A DNA stretch of 64,000 nt from Calycina herbarum (Eukaryota; Ascomycota; Leotiomycetes; Helotiales; Pezizellaceae): positions 124,001 to 188,000 of the forward strand of contig LLEY01000095.1 of assembly GCA_001414485.1 (NCBI GenBank), read 5' to 3'. Below, in pieces: positions 46,880-57,200 of this stretch (its first letter is position 1; each line of letters opens with the position of its first letter). The notes under the pieces are model-generated. The model ran no database searches, had not been told where the DNA came from, and was given only the letters and a program-made list of their open reading frames with translations. The position numbers and the translations under genes were made by a program.

Positions 46880-49800
46880 GGCTTTTATAACTATATATAC
46901 TTTAATTAAGAATAGATATGCTTTTAATACTACTAGACTTATTAATACTAGAGCGAATAGATAGCTATTTATTAATATAGCTTTAGTTAACTAGTTAAGT
47001 TAATATTATAGATAGGCTATAGAAAAGCTATTATATATAATATTAATTATAGGGTTTAATAGATATAAAGGACTAGCGATTACTCGCGTTATTTGCTTAA
47101 TACTAAGTATTAATAGACGATAGTTTACTAATACGCCCTTCCTAATTACTAATATTAGCAGATACGATATTATTATCGGCTATTAATAGCTTACGAACGT
47201 AAACGTAAAGTTAGTAGTCCGTAGCTATAAGATTAAGTAGCTAGAATCCCTTCCCCTGGTTCGTCGATTCGATTACTTAGTACCTATTACTAGGGAATCG
47301 ATAACTATCTCTCTACTAGACCTCTAGGCTTAGGAGGATATAGAAAACCGCGACCTCTGCTAAAATGCTATAGAGGAACCTATATTAATCTATTCGATAC
47401 TACCTCGAAGCTAGTGCTAAACCCTGCTACTAGTTACTCTTAAGGAAATTCTAGACGAAAGCTTTTAGCAAGACCTCGTCTCTGCCTAGAATAGAATATA
47501 GGTCCTTATTCCTAACCACTAACAACGTTGTCGATCCTTCTTAGGAAAACGTTTAGTTATAGACTATAAAGCGGCTGTGAGCTCGCTTATAGACATCTGT
47601 AAACCTACGGAAGACTTCGCTATTAATATCTATTATATTAGAGCTGCTGCTTTTAAACTTAACTTTTAAAAGCGTAATAACGAAGTCTTCTCTACTAGCT
47701 TATAAGAGATCGACTATACTCTTATAGATAGGTTATATATAGAACTCTCTTTAGTAGATTATACTTTAGACGAATAACTAGTAGAATAGAACGTTCGCTA
47801 GGAATACACAGACTTTAAGGATGTCTTTTTAAAAAGAGCTTTAGACAAGCTTTCTTTGCTATAAAACTAAGTCGACTACTGGATTGAACTTATAGGTTTG
47901 AATACCCTATTACATAGCCTATTATATAGGATAATAACTAAGGAACTTCTAGCTATAAAGTAGTATATCCTCGATAACCTCGATAAAGGGTTTATTATTC
48001 CTAGCTATACCTCTTTTACCTCTCTAGTACTGTTTATAAAGAAGCTTGATAGAAGCTTATAACTCTATGTCGACTACTAGAAACTTAATAACCTTACTTA
48101 TAAGGACTAGCACCCTCTTCTACTAATTAACGAAACTCTTATATAAATTACTAGTACTAAAATCCTTATAAAGCTCGACATTTGTTAAGCTTTTAACTAT
48201 ATATATATAGATCTAGAGTTAGAAGAACTTATAACCTTTTAGACCTATTATAATACGTTTAAATATAAGATGTTGCTTTTTAGCTTAACTAACAGTTCTA
48301 TTATATACTAGAGGTATATAAATAACGTTCTTATAGAATATCTTAATAACTTTTATATAGCTTACTTTAACGACATTCTTATATACTCTGATAATAAGCT
48401 CGAATACGTTAAACACGTTTGTAAGGTCTTAGAACAGCTCTATAAAGCTAGACTATAAGTAGATATTAAGAAGATAGAGTTCTATATTACTTATACAAAG
48501 TACCTTAGTTTTATTATCTTTATAGATAGAATCGAAGTCGATCTAGAGAAGATCTTAGTAATCGTTTTCTAGAAATATCCTAGTACTGTTAAGGGTATCT
48601 AGTCCTTCCTAGGTTTTTATAACTTCTACCGACGTTTTATTTAGGATTATAGACGGATTACTCGTCTACTAAACTATCTTATAGGTAAGGAAGTATTATT
48701 TAAGTTTAACTTAGAATATAAGAAGGCTTTTAATATATTAAAAGAAGCTTTAGTTACCGCCTCTCTCTTATACTACTTTACAGCCGATTTAGAGACTATA
48801 GTTGAGACTAACGCTTCTAACGGAGTAGTTATAGCTATAATATTATAACGTATATCCGAAACCGAACTATAGAGACTTATAAGCTACTTCTCGAAGACGA
48901 TAAACCCTGCTAAGCTAAACTACTAAATCTATAATAAGGAGATATTAGCTATTATATACTCTTTTAGACAATAGTAAGCAAATCTTACTTAGACTAGCTC
49001 CTAGATTAAGGTCTTCACCGATTATAAGGCTTTAGAGTACTTTATAACCTCTAAAACCTTAAACTAGTAGTAAGCGAGATAGGCAGAGTTTCTATTAGAG
49101 TTCTATTTTATAATTATATTTTAATCTAGTAAGTAGAACGAGAAAACGGATACGCTAATACGCCGAGACTAAGACGTTAACTTACAGAACGACCTAAAAG
49201 CGTTTATAAGATAATAAACCTTGCTTACGTCTAATTAGTTAGATCTACGTATTACTACTCGATTAGAACCTCCTATAACATTAGCCCTAGTTACCTTAGA
49301 ACCCTTACTTAACCTTGTTAACTAGTTACTTACTACTAACCGTAACTCTTTAGACTTAGAAGACGACTGAACAAAAGCTACCTACGGGTACTAAAACTAG
49401 ATAATAGAGAACAGCTTACTTCTTTAGTAAAAGAGACTCGTAGTTCCTAATCAAGGCACCTTACAGACGGACCTAATCTATAAGGCTTATATATAAGTAT
49501 CTACGGCTTACCCTGGACGGACAAAGACGGTAGCTATCCTCGCCCGTAGATACTAGTAGAAAGGTTTACAGACGTCCGTAGAAACCTATATTAGTAACTA
49601 CGGAGACTGTCGACGTGCTACGGTTCCTTACAACTATAAACCTAGGTTTTTACACCTGTTACTAGTTCTAGAACGTCCCTAGCAGCATATCACTATAGAC
49701 TATAAGTCTTTCCCTACTAATAAACAAGGTTATAATACCTTATAAGTAGTTATAGATCGCCTAACTAAGTAATTAGTCTCGATCCTCTATCTAAGGACAG

Positions 49801-50830
49801 TTATAGCCTAAGACATAGCTCGAATATACGTTATATAGATCTATCAAACCTACAGCTATCTGTAAAGTATTGTTTTAAACCGTAGACTATAGTTTATTTC
49901 TTCTTTCTAGTCTAAATTCTATAGAATCCTTAGTATAAAGCTTAAGCTATCTACTGCTTTCTACCTATAAACTAACAGATAAACCGAAATTATAAACTAA
50001 TAGATTAATCAACGCCTATAGCCTTTTGTTAGTTACTATTAAGATAACTAGAGTAAACTTGTCTCTATTCTAGACTACGCTTAGCTTACGCTTTTATATA
50101 AGAGTCTAGGTAGGCTCTCGCCTTTTAAAGTAATTAATAGATACGTAGCTACTACGTCCTTCGATTAGAACTGTCTAGATAAATCTGTAATAGTCTACGA
50201 ACAGCTTAACCGGACTAATATAGAGGCACTTATATAGAGAATATATAATACTTAGACTATAGCAAAGGAATTAGTTAGTAAAGCATAAGACTACTATATA
50301 AGGTCCGCGAACCAGGTTCGAAGAGCGGTAGACTTTAACATAGACGACTTTGTTTAAGTATCGACTTATAATTAGAAGATAGACTAGCCGAGCTATAAGC
50401 TAGATAGACAAAACAAGGGTCTGTTCTAGATTACAGCCTGCAAAGGACACTCTTTCCAGCTCGAACTGCTAGACCACTTCTGTATACACCCTGTATTCTA
50501 CCCGTCACTGCTCCGTAAGGCTGCTATAGATCTGTTACCTAGACAGGTAAACAAACCACCCCCGCTAATACAGGTTATAGATTAGAAAGAGTAGGAAGTA
50601 GAAGAAGTCTTAGCTATAAAGGCAGTTCGTAGAAAGCTCTAATATAAGGTTTAATAGTTAGGCTATAACCCTAATCCATAGTAGTATCCGGCCTCGAATT
50701 TTAAGTACTGTCTATATAAATTACGCGATTTTCACCTTACTAATCTAGCCCGTGCTGGTCTACCAAGGGCTTTATAAAGCTAGATACGAGCGTAGGAAGA
50801 CGGAATAGACGATTACGATCATCTAATAGA
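46880..50830 (+). pseudogene. Gypsy-C1 pol relic with chromodomain
   Basis: Protease-like sequence lies at 46930-47180 (LINTRANRQLFI, YDIIIGYQQL). RT lies at 47900-48750. It has KLDICQAFNYIYI near 48175-48215 and, near 48365-48385, a catalytic motif reading YFNDIL (ancestral Y-x-DD). RNase H lies at 48780-49110 (VETNASNGVV, FTDYKALEYF). Integrase follows: the zinc region and core at 49450-50250 include RQTEIINQQINQRLQPF and ITIDYKSFP. The C-terminal chromodomain lies at 50580-50720 (EVEEVLAIKAVRRKLQYKV, LGYNPNP). Gln-codon stops occur throughout. Confidence 0.88.
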
Positions 50831-50885
50831 CGATTCGGTTGTAATATAAAGCTTATAGATAAGCTTTTTCTAAAAGGGGGGGTAA

Positions 50886-51117
50886 TGTTACAGCGCTGGT
50901 CTGTAATACGTGATTCTCGGTCCTACACGTGACCGTCAGAGCTGCAACGCTTAGACGGATTTATAACGAGATTAAAGGCTCTTTATAGTTAGTAGGAATA
51001 CCCCTTTTTTGTAGGGTATATATTCCGCATTCCCTCGTTCTTAGAACTGTAGCTTTAAATTCTCGAATATACACATATATACTCTTGTGCCTTTGCCTTC
51101 AGTTATAGATCGTAACA
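50886..51117 (+). repeat. Gypsy-C1 3' LTR
   Basis: 232-bp partner of 45015-45246. Confidence 0.93.
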
Positions 51118-51122
51118 GGTTG

Positions 51123-51664
51123 ATTTTAAAAAGTTATTTCTTTAAGGAAAATAAGAGAGAAATTAAAGAAAAACCTTATCTTATATACTTTATAGCTATA
51201 TTCTAGTAACTTCTATAGATTATTAATTAAAGAGAAGATTTATAAGCTAAACTAGGTTTCTAATATATTTCTAATAGATTTCTAATCTAATTTATAAACT
51301 TAATTATTAATTAGAATATTCTAGAATTTAATTAGAAATCATATAGTTTCTAAGCATTTAGAAGGCTTATAAAGCTTATTATTAGTAATATTACTAACTA
51401 TATATATTAAGTACTTATAATTATTATTATATAATTAATAGCTAATTTATTAAGACTATTATTAAAGAAGTTACGTAGTAAAAAGAGTAGAAGGAGATCT
51501 CGCTTAAGCTCCCGGCAGCTCTGGAACGCCACTCCGACGCCACTCCGAGCCTCGGCCCGGCCCGGCCCGATACGGCCCGAGTACTCAGAGTACTACTCAG
51601 AGTTACTCAGAGTAGTATGAGTAGAGTAGAGTAGTGGTCACTACTCTACTCTACTCTACTCATT
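51123..51664 (-). mobile_element. Probable hAT 5' terminal region, split off by Gypsy-C1
   Basis: This is the segment directly beyond the Gypsy-C1 target duplication, so it was contiguous with the hAT relic. AT-rich to about 51490, then a GC-rich patch with CGGCCCGGCCCGGCCCG (51553-51570) and ACTCAGAGTAC/TACTCAGAGT repeats up to the composition boundary. Repeated CCGG/CCCG words near the tips are common in fungal hAT elements. The exact terminus is not resolved. Confidence 0.45.
51619..51656. repeat. Perfect 18-bp palindrome of GAGTA repeats
   Basis: The 18-bp arms 51619-51636 and 51639-51656 are perfectly complementary around a GT dinucleotide, built from tandem AGTAG/CTACT pentamers. It lies exactly at the edge between repeat-rich DNA and the gene island. 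Confidence 0.85.
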
Positions 51665-53105
51665 TCTTACACTGTTTTTAATTAACGAAAAACATGCTAT
51701 GTAAATAATTACATGGCCAGATGGTTTTTTTCTACGACTAACGAAAGGACTAGTTCCTTACAGAGAGTAAGAATAAACCAAAACACTGGAAACCTATCTC
51801 ACTCTCTAACCTTAGAGTGTACTAGATCGGTCTATTCATAATACAGTTTCGTTTTCCTTTCATCAAGTTTGCTTTATGCTCAGATTACAAAGGTTTCATG
51901 TATTAAATTTTCCTAATTTGTTTTTGTTCTAGTGAGAAGGTTTGTTTCATAGTGTTTCTAGTTCTCTTTATTTACTAGTCTGTACATCTAGCAGTACAGT
52001 CTATATAATGCCAAATCAAATGCTATTCCCATTTCCAATATCAATTCTAATTGCGATACATCAACGTGCTCTCACCTTTGAAGGAAAAATCTATTTGCAT
52101 ACTCCTTTCTATTACATCCTATTAGGTTTAGAGGGTATTGGGTACTGAAGGTCATCGAGAATTGATTGATTTGTGTGAGTAGTCTAGCTAGTGCTATATA
52201 TAAAGAGTGAGTGTTGATAAATAAGTGGTCTGATCACAAATAAGTGGTATGATGAGAGAATAAGGAAAGTAAGCAAAGTGGCATGATGATGGGTAAGCAG
52301 TACCAGAGTAGGAGACAAGAAAAGCCAGGGATATTGTATATCCAGCACAACACATCCTTATTCCTAAAACTTGATGATTTGCCGGGGATATACTCTGCCT
52401 ACCCGCACCCATAGCATCAACGGAAGGAGTACTCCCATCCAGTGGAACATTTTTGAACTTCACCCAGCTAGCTCCGACGCAGTAAAGGGAACCCTGATGA
52501 GGAGCGCAACAATGGTCATCGAAAAGAACCTATACGTCGCGGTTTTTGGGTATTGATTTTTGGATAACCAGTGAATTATAACTCGTTCATTTGGAATAGG
52601 ATTTGATGGATGGAACGATTGGGACGTTTTGGAGGTTCGCAGACAATATTGAAACTAAATTATTGATTTTGTTAGTGAATATATGCGTTGGCCGTTGGTC
52701 TCACGGACCTCAAATCTGTGCTTGTGTAGCTACCGCAGTAGTACACCCAGTGTATTTTGTATTACTGAACTAACTTCTTCTCGTTGATAATTAGTAGCTA
52801 TCTGTAGATGCTACTAGTACCACCAAGTCGCCTTTCTGCAGATACAGCGCCGTATTTTGTGTCTGGGAGCCCGTTTTTATTGTGTTCCGATTGCAAGCCG
52901 GGCTCATGACCAATTAACCAATAGACTACGAATGGCATGGAAGCGGAGAGGACAAAGTGTTGAAGTCATCGTCAAGCTGCTACTCGAGATGGTTGATCAA
53001 GACTTGAAGATGGGAAACTTGGTCACACACCACTGTCCTGGGTTGCTGTTGCCGGGATCTGATATATGCCAGTCGGTGATGAAATTAGCAGCAGGTGCAT
53101 CCTTG
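51665..53105. other. Unmutated island DNA, no convincing gene
   Basis: Composition is normal (TpG and CpA abundant), unlike everything to the left. Several frames of 60-90 codons exist on both strands (for example 51942-52148, 52857-53114 plus; 52194-52463 minus). They overlap one another, lack recognisable domains and have no supporting introns or context. Part is presumably the 3' UTR and terminator of the NLR gene on the minus strand. Confidence 0.5.
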
Positions 53106-54256
53106 TCAATATGAGCCTGACTTGAACTCGTCCTTCCACGAAAAATATTGGTAGGTGATGTAAACAGTAAACAATGCGACCAAGAATGCTCCTAAGCCAA
53201 AAGCCGAGGAGTTATCAGACGCCATTGCTGCATAAACAATCACGCTAACACCAATTATAATGAGGATAGTTAGTATTAGCAGCAGAAGATAACTCCAATT
53301 CACATCCTCGTTTACTCGGATCCCCCATCCTATGACCCGCTGACCATCGGCACCTGGTCGTCTGGCTAATTGCTCGCGGAGCCTTTTGGGAAATGTCGTT
53401 ATCCAGAACTTGTCGGTATGAGGGCCAGGCTTCAGCAAATGCTGTAACGGGATATCGACAAGTTCAACATCATCCATTGGGACGGGCTCGTAAAGGTATC
53501 TTCCTTCCCTCACCTCCGCTACCGGAGGAAACTCTCTCTTCTTAAACCATCTGGGGCAATCTTCCTCCCCGATAGGGATCAATTGAAACTGATTAGAAGA
53601 GTCAATTTATAGTGCATCTTGATTTAAAAAGGGGTAACAAAAAGGTCAATGGATACGCACTCGGACAAAATCTCCCGATGAAATCTTGTGAAGTTTTGTG
53701 TTCCCCAAAGCATTACGTAATGTTGGAAGGAGATTTAAACAGCTCGGTACCAATGGAAGCCTAGGTAACCGTATGGAAATCACATGCACCAAATTGTAAA
53801 ACGAGGGTGGGATAAGCAACGCAATCCTCCACTCATGTGCTTTACGAACATTCTGATATTCGTCGTAAATACGATTAAACAGATATTGGTCATTGTCAAG
53901 AGAACTAACTTCGACATTAATGAGAGCTGTGGAATTTTTGGTGTTAACACAAAGAAGGAGGTATTGAGAATCCTCCGAGGTACTCATATTCCGAGTCTGA
54001 GACGTACCGCTAATGGCTTGGGAATCCTCAGGCCGTGCTGATGTCGGCCGCCAAAGTCGTGGAGCGCTAAGGCGCGGTACGGTCGTGTTGTCCCCTAAGT
54101 GTGCTTGAGCAGGAAGTGCTGGGTAACTCTGAGTGGGTGGATCCTGTGCTCGATTCCTAACCGCAGATGCACTATTGACTAGCCTATGCCGGAATCTTTC
54201 GATTCCCCCTTGTGACAGCTCTCTAACATTGAGATAGGAAAATTCTCCACAGCCCT
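53106..54256 (-). other. C-terminal two-transmembrane module of the NLR (or a separate gene)
   Basis: Two exons joined across a 72-bp intron (53589-53660, GTGCGT...TCAG) in phase 0, giving SSGDFVR-FQLIPIGEED. The module reads YLLLCVNTKNSTALINVEVS, DNDQYLFNRIYDEY, WFKKREFPP, a KPGPHTDKFWI block and GWGIRVNEDVNW. Two hydrophobic helices follow (about 53300-53230 and 53200-53140), with SSAFGLGAFLVALFTVYITY, and a short charged tail. I know similar C-terminal membrane modules from other large fungal proteins, either alone or after linker domains like this NLR's. The open frame runs upstream to the exon-7 splice site without an ATG until 53987. That favours a fused gene, but a start at 53987 cannot be excluded. 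Confidence 0.65.
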
Positions 54257-57200
54257 AGAATAATATTAAAACCGCTTTGTGGTGCCAAAAGTAGAAGGGG
54301 ACTGACACATATGTACGAGATACGTTGGTAATTGGCTGGTGGTAGAGAGCAGATGTTCATAAGCCAAAGCCACAATGATGATACAGTCGTCCTATCATCT
54401 TTCCTATATTCCACGAACATTTTCTCTATAGAATTATCTTCTGTGTTTTCCACGCTCGGTAAAAACTGCTTAGGCATCGCAGAACTGATTTGTGTGTTGA
54501 ATTGGCGGTTCTCTAAGTCAGTCGCTCGAGGCGAAGGATACAAGAATCCATGAAGATTGTCTCTATAGAGGCGAAAAGGTTGTCCGGACGTAAGGAATTC
54601 TGCAGTTGCCTTCAGTTTCCAGATATCACTCTCGTATTCATCGCTGCTACTGTTGTCATCACCGTCACTGTCTTCGCTAGCAGTGTCTGCGTTATCCGGG
54701 GCAGGAAATTGTATACCTTGCTCGCCATGGAAAGTAGTTTCAATAGCGGTGCCCGTTGGTGTTGGTTGTACTGCGGGGTTCCTTTCATTCAAAAGACGGC
54801 CGATGAGGTATAAGTCATCTTTATCTTGCTTAAACATTATTTTAACCTTCTCTCGCCTGGAAATGTCCGAGGGAAAAACAAGATTTCGAATCCCCAGCGA
54901 TATTTGGGTCCTCTTGCTCCGTGATCGCAAGAACTCGACAGCTAACTCCTGGGAAGGAGTATGTCCCTCAGAGCGCAGGTCCACGAAAAATGTCTTCAGC
55001 AAGCGCCGCTGATTTCTTACGAATTTGGATTCGCTCATGCTCTGAGCTGCCTCCTTGTAGAGAGCTAACAGCTCTGAGTTACCAGTAAATATACTCACAA
55101 TATAGTTTACCCCTGCTTGTCGGTAACTCGCTATCCCTGAATGGGATTCAGCCAGGGAGTCAATATCGTCAGGTACCGACCTAATCGATTGAATGTCATC
55201 ATCTCTTTTGTCAGGTTTATGTTCAATCTCCGGCCTTTTATAGTTGAAGAAAGTCATGGGCGGACGGTTCCCTATCAATTGTTCTCGGTCTGCGGCGACT
55301 TCAAATGATAGCGAAGATGGGTCAGTTGAACCTACTTGGTTTGACCGGAGGGAGTTTGAAGCCTCCGAATGTGCGATTTCGGAGTCTTCGTATTCTGAAA
55401 CTTGAAACTTAGGCCTCATCTTCTTCCAGTCATCAAGAGTTGAACGAGTATAAACCGTGTCTGGATGGCCTGTACCAAGTATCCGTTGTCGAAGTTGAAG
55501 ACAGTCCTCTAGAGAAGCTATAGCCTTCATTTGATGGCCTTCGTATTTCCAAGTGAACGCCAGGTCGGCCATACTAGTTAGCGTGTCAGGATGACCCTCT
55601 CCTAGCACTCTCTTCCTTGCCTCTACTACTTGCACCTCTAAGCCTTCGGCCTCTTTCCATCTGCTCTGACTCCGGTACGTCAATGCAAGATTAGCCATGC
55701 TAGTCAGCGTATCAGGATGCTCTTTTCCTAACACTCTCTTGAATGTCTCCAAGGCTTGCAGAAGTAGCTCTTCGGCCTCCTTCCATCTACCCTCATTCCC
55801 AAACGTTGATGCTAAGTTGGCCATGCTAGATAGTGTATCAGGATGATCCTCTCCTTTCACCCTTTTGAACGTGTCTATCACTTGTACAAGAAGCTCTTCC
55901 GCCTCCTTCCATCGGCCCTCGTCCCCAAACTTTGACGCTAGGTTGGCTATACTAGCTAGTGTATCGGGATGATCTTCTCCCAACACTCTCTTCCTCGCCT
56001 CTATTGCTTGTACCTCCAAGTCTTCAGCCTCCCTCAATCGGCCCTGGTTCCGGTAAGTTGACGCTAGATTAGCTATGCTAGTCAACGTTGAAGGATGGTC
56101 GTCTCCTAATACTTTCTTCCTTGTCTCCATTACTCGTATCTCTAACTCTTCAGCCTCCTTCCATCGGCCTTGACTCCAGAATGACGAAGCTAGGTTGGCC
56201 ATGCTTGTCAGAGCGGAAGGGTGCTCCTGGCCCAACGTCCTCTTTCTCGTGTCCATTACTTGCACAAACAAGTCCTCGGCCTCCTTCCAGCGTCCCCGAT
56301 TCTGGTAAACCGAGGCCAGGTTGGCCATGCTTGTCAGCGTTTCTGGATGCTTAAGGCCAAGGACCTTCTCAAAGCCTTGTAACGCCCGCTGGTACATCTG
56401 CTTCGCCTCGTCTAGCTTGCCTTCATCAGCGTAGAGACGGCCTAAGTTGTTGACTGTATTCAGGGTCGATGTGTGATCTGGTCCAAGGGCCTTCTCAAAG
56501 CCTTGCAACGCCCGCTGGTACATCCGCTCTGCCTCAACCAGCTTGCCTTGATTGGCGTAGAGGAGGCCTAAGTTGTTGACTGTTTGAAGGGTCGAAGAGT
56601 GATTTGGTCCAAGGGCCTTCTCTCTACCTTGCAACGCCCGCTGGAACATCTGCTCGGCCTCAACTAGCTTGTCTTGATCAGCGTAGAGACGGCCTAAGTT
56701 GTTGGCTATTTGAAGGGCTAATGTGTGATCTGATCCAAGAGCCTTCTCGTAGCCTTGCAACGCCCGCTGGAACATCTGCTCGGCCTCAGCTAGCTGGCCT
56801 TGCTCTCTTAATCCAATCCCCAGTTTAGAAAATATCCACCCTCGGCAAACATTACTAATTGAATCCCATTGAGCCCATCTATTGTCGCGAGCAAACGGGT
56901 AGATATGTAGAAGGTGTGGTAAAATTCGTCTTTGTAATTGTCGATCCTCGTGAGCAGATTCGGAGGGAATCGTTAATGCGACTATACCAATTGCTGATAT
57001 AGACAAGCCTTTTCTTTCACTTCCTTCGGATAGTAAGAAACACCATTTATGTAAGACAGCGTGCATCGAGTAACTAGCTGTGCCTTCTTGCGAATCAATA
57101 AGCGAGTATCGTGAAAGTATTCTCATCGCACTCAAAAAGTTGAGCTGATCTCTGGCTATCCGGAGCAGCCATTCAGATACCGCAATATTAAGCTTGGGAA

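Larger units (their letters stand above)
45015..51117 (+). mobile_element. Gypsy-C1 LTR retrotransposon, structurally complete
   Basis: Two 232-bp LTRs (45015-45246 and 50886-51117) start TATTAC/TGTTAC and end GTAACA. GGTTG flanks both sides (45010-45014 and 51118-51122). A polypurine tract AAAAGGGGGGGTAA (50872-50885) adjoins the 3' LTR. Gag, protease, RT, RNase H, integrase and chromodomain follow in Gypsy order on the plus strand with no nested insertion. It sits within the hAT relic. Confidence 0.94.

Noticed and set aside
51942..52148. Small ORFs in the island (51942-52148, 52194-52463, 52371-52556, 52857-53114) as genes
   Set aside because: They overlap on both strands, have no recognisable domain, no supporting splice structure and no homologous copy in the window.
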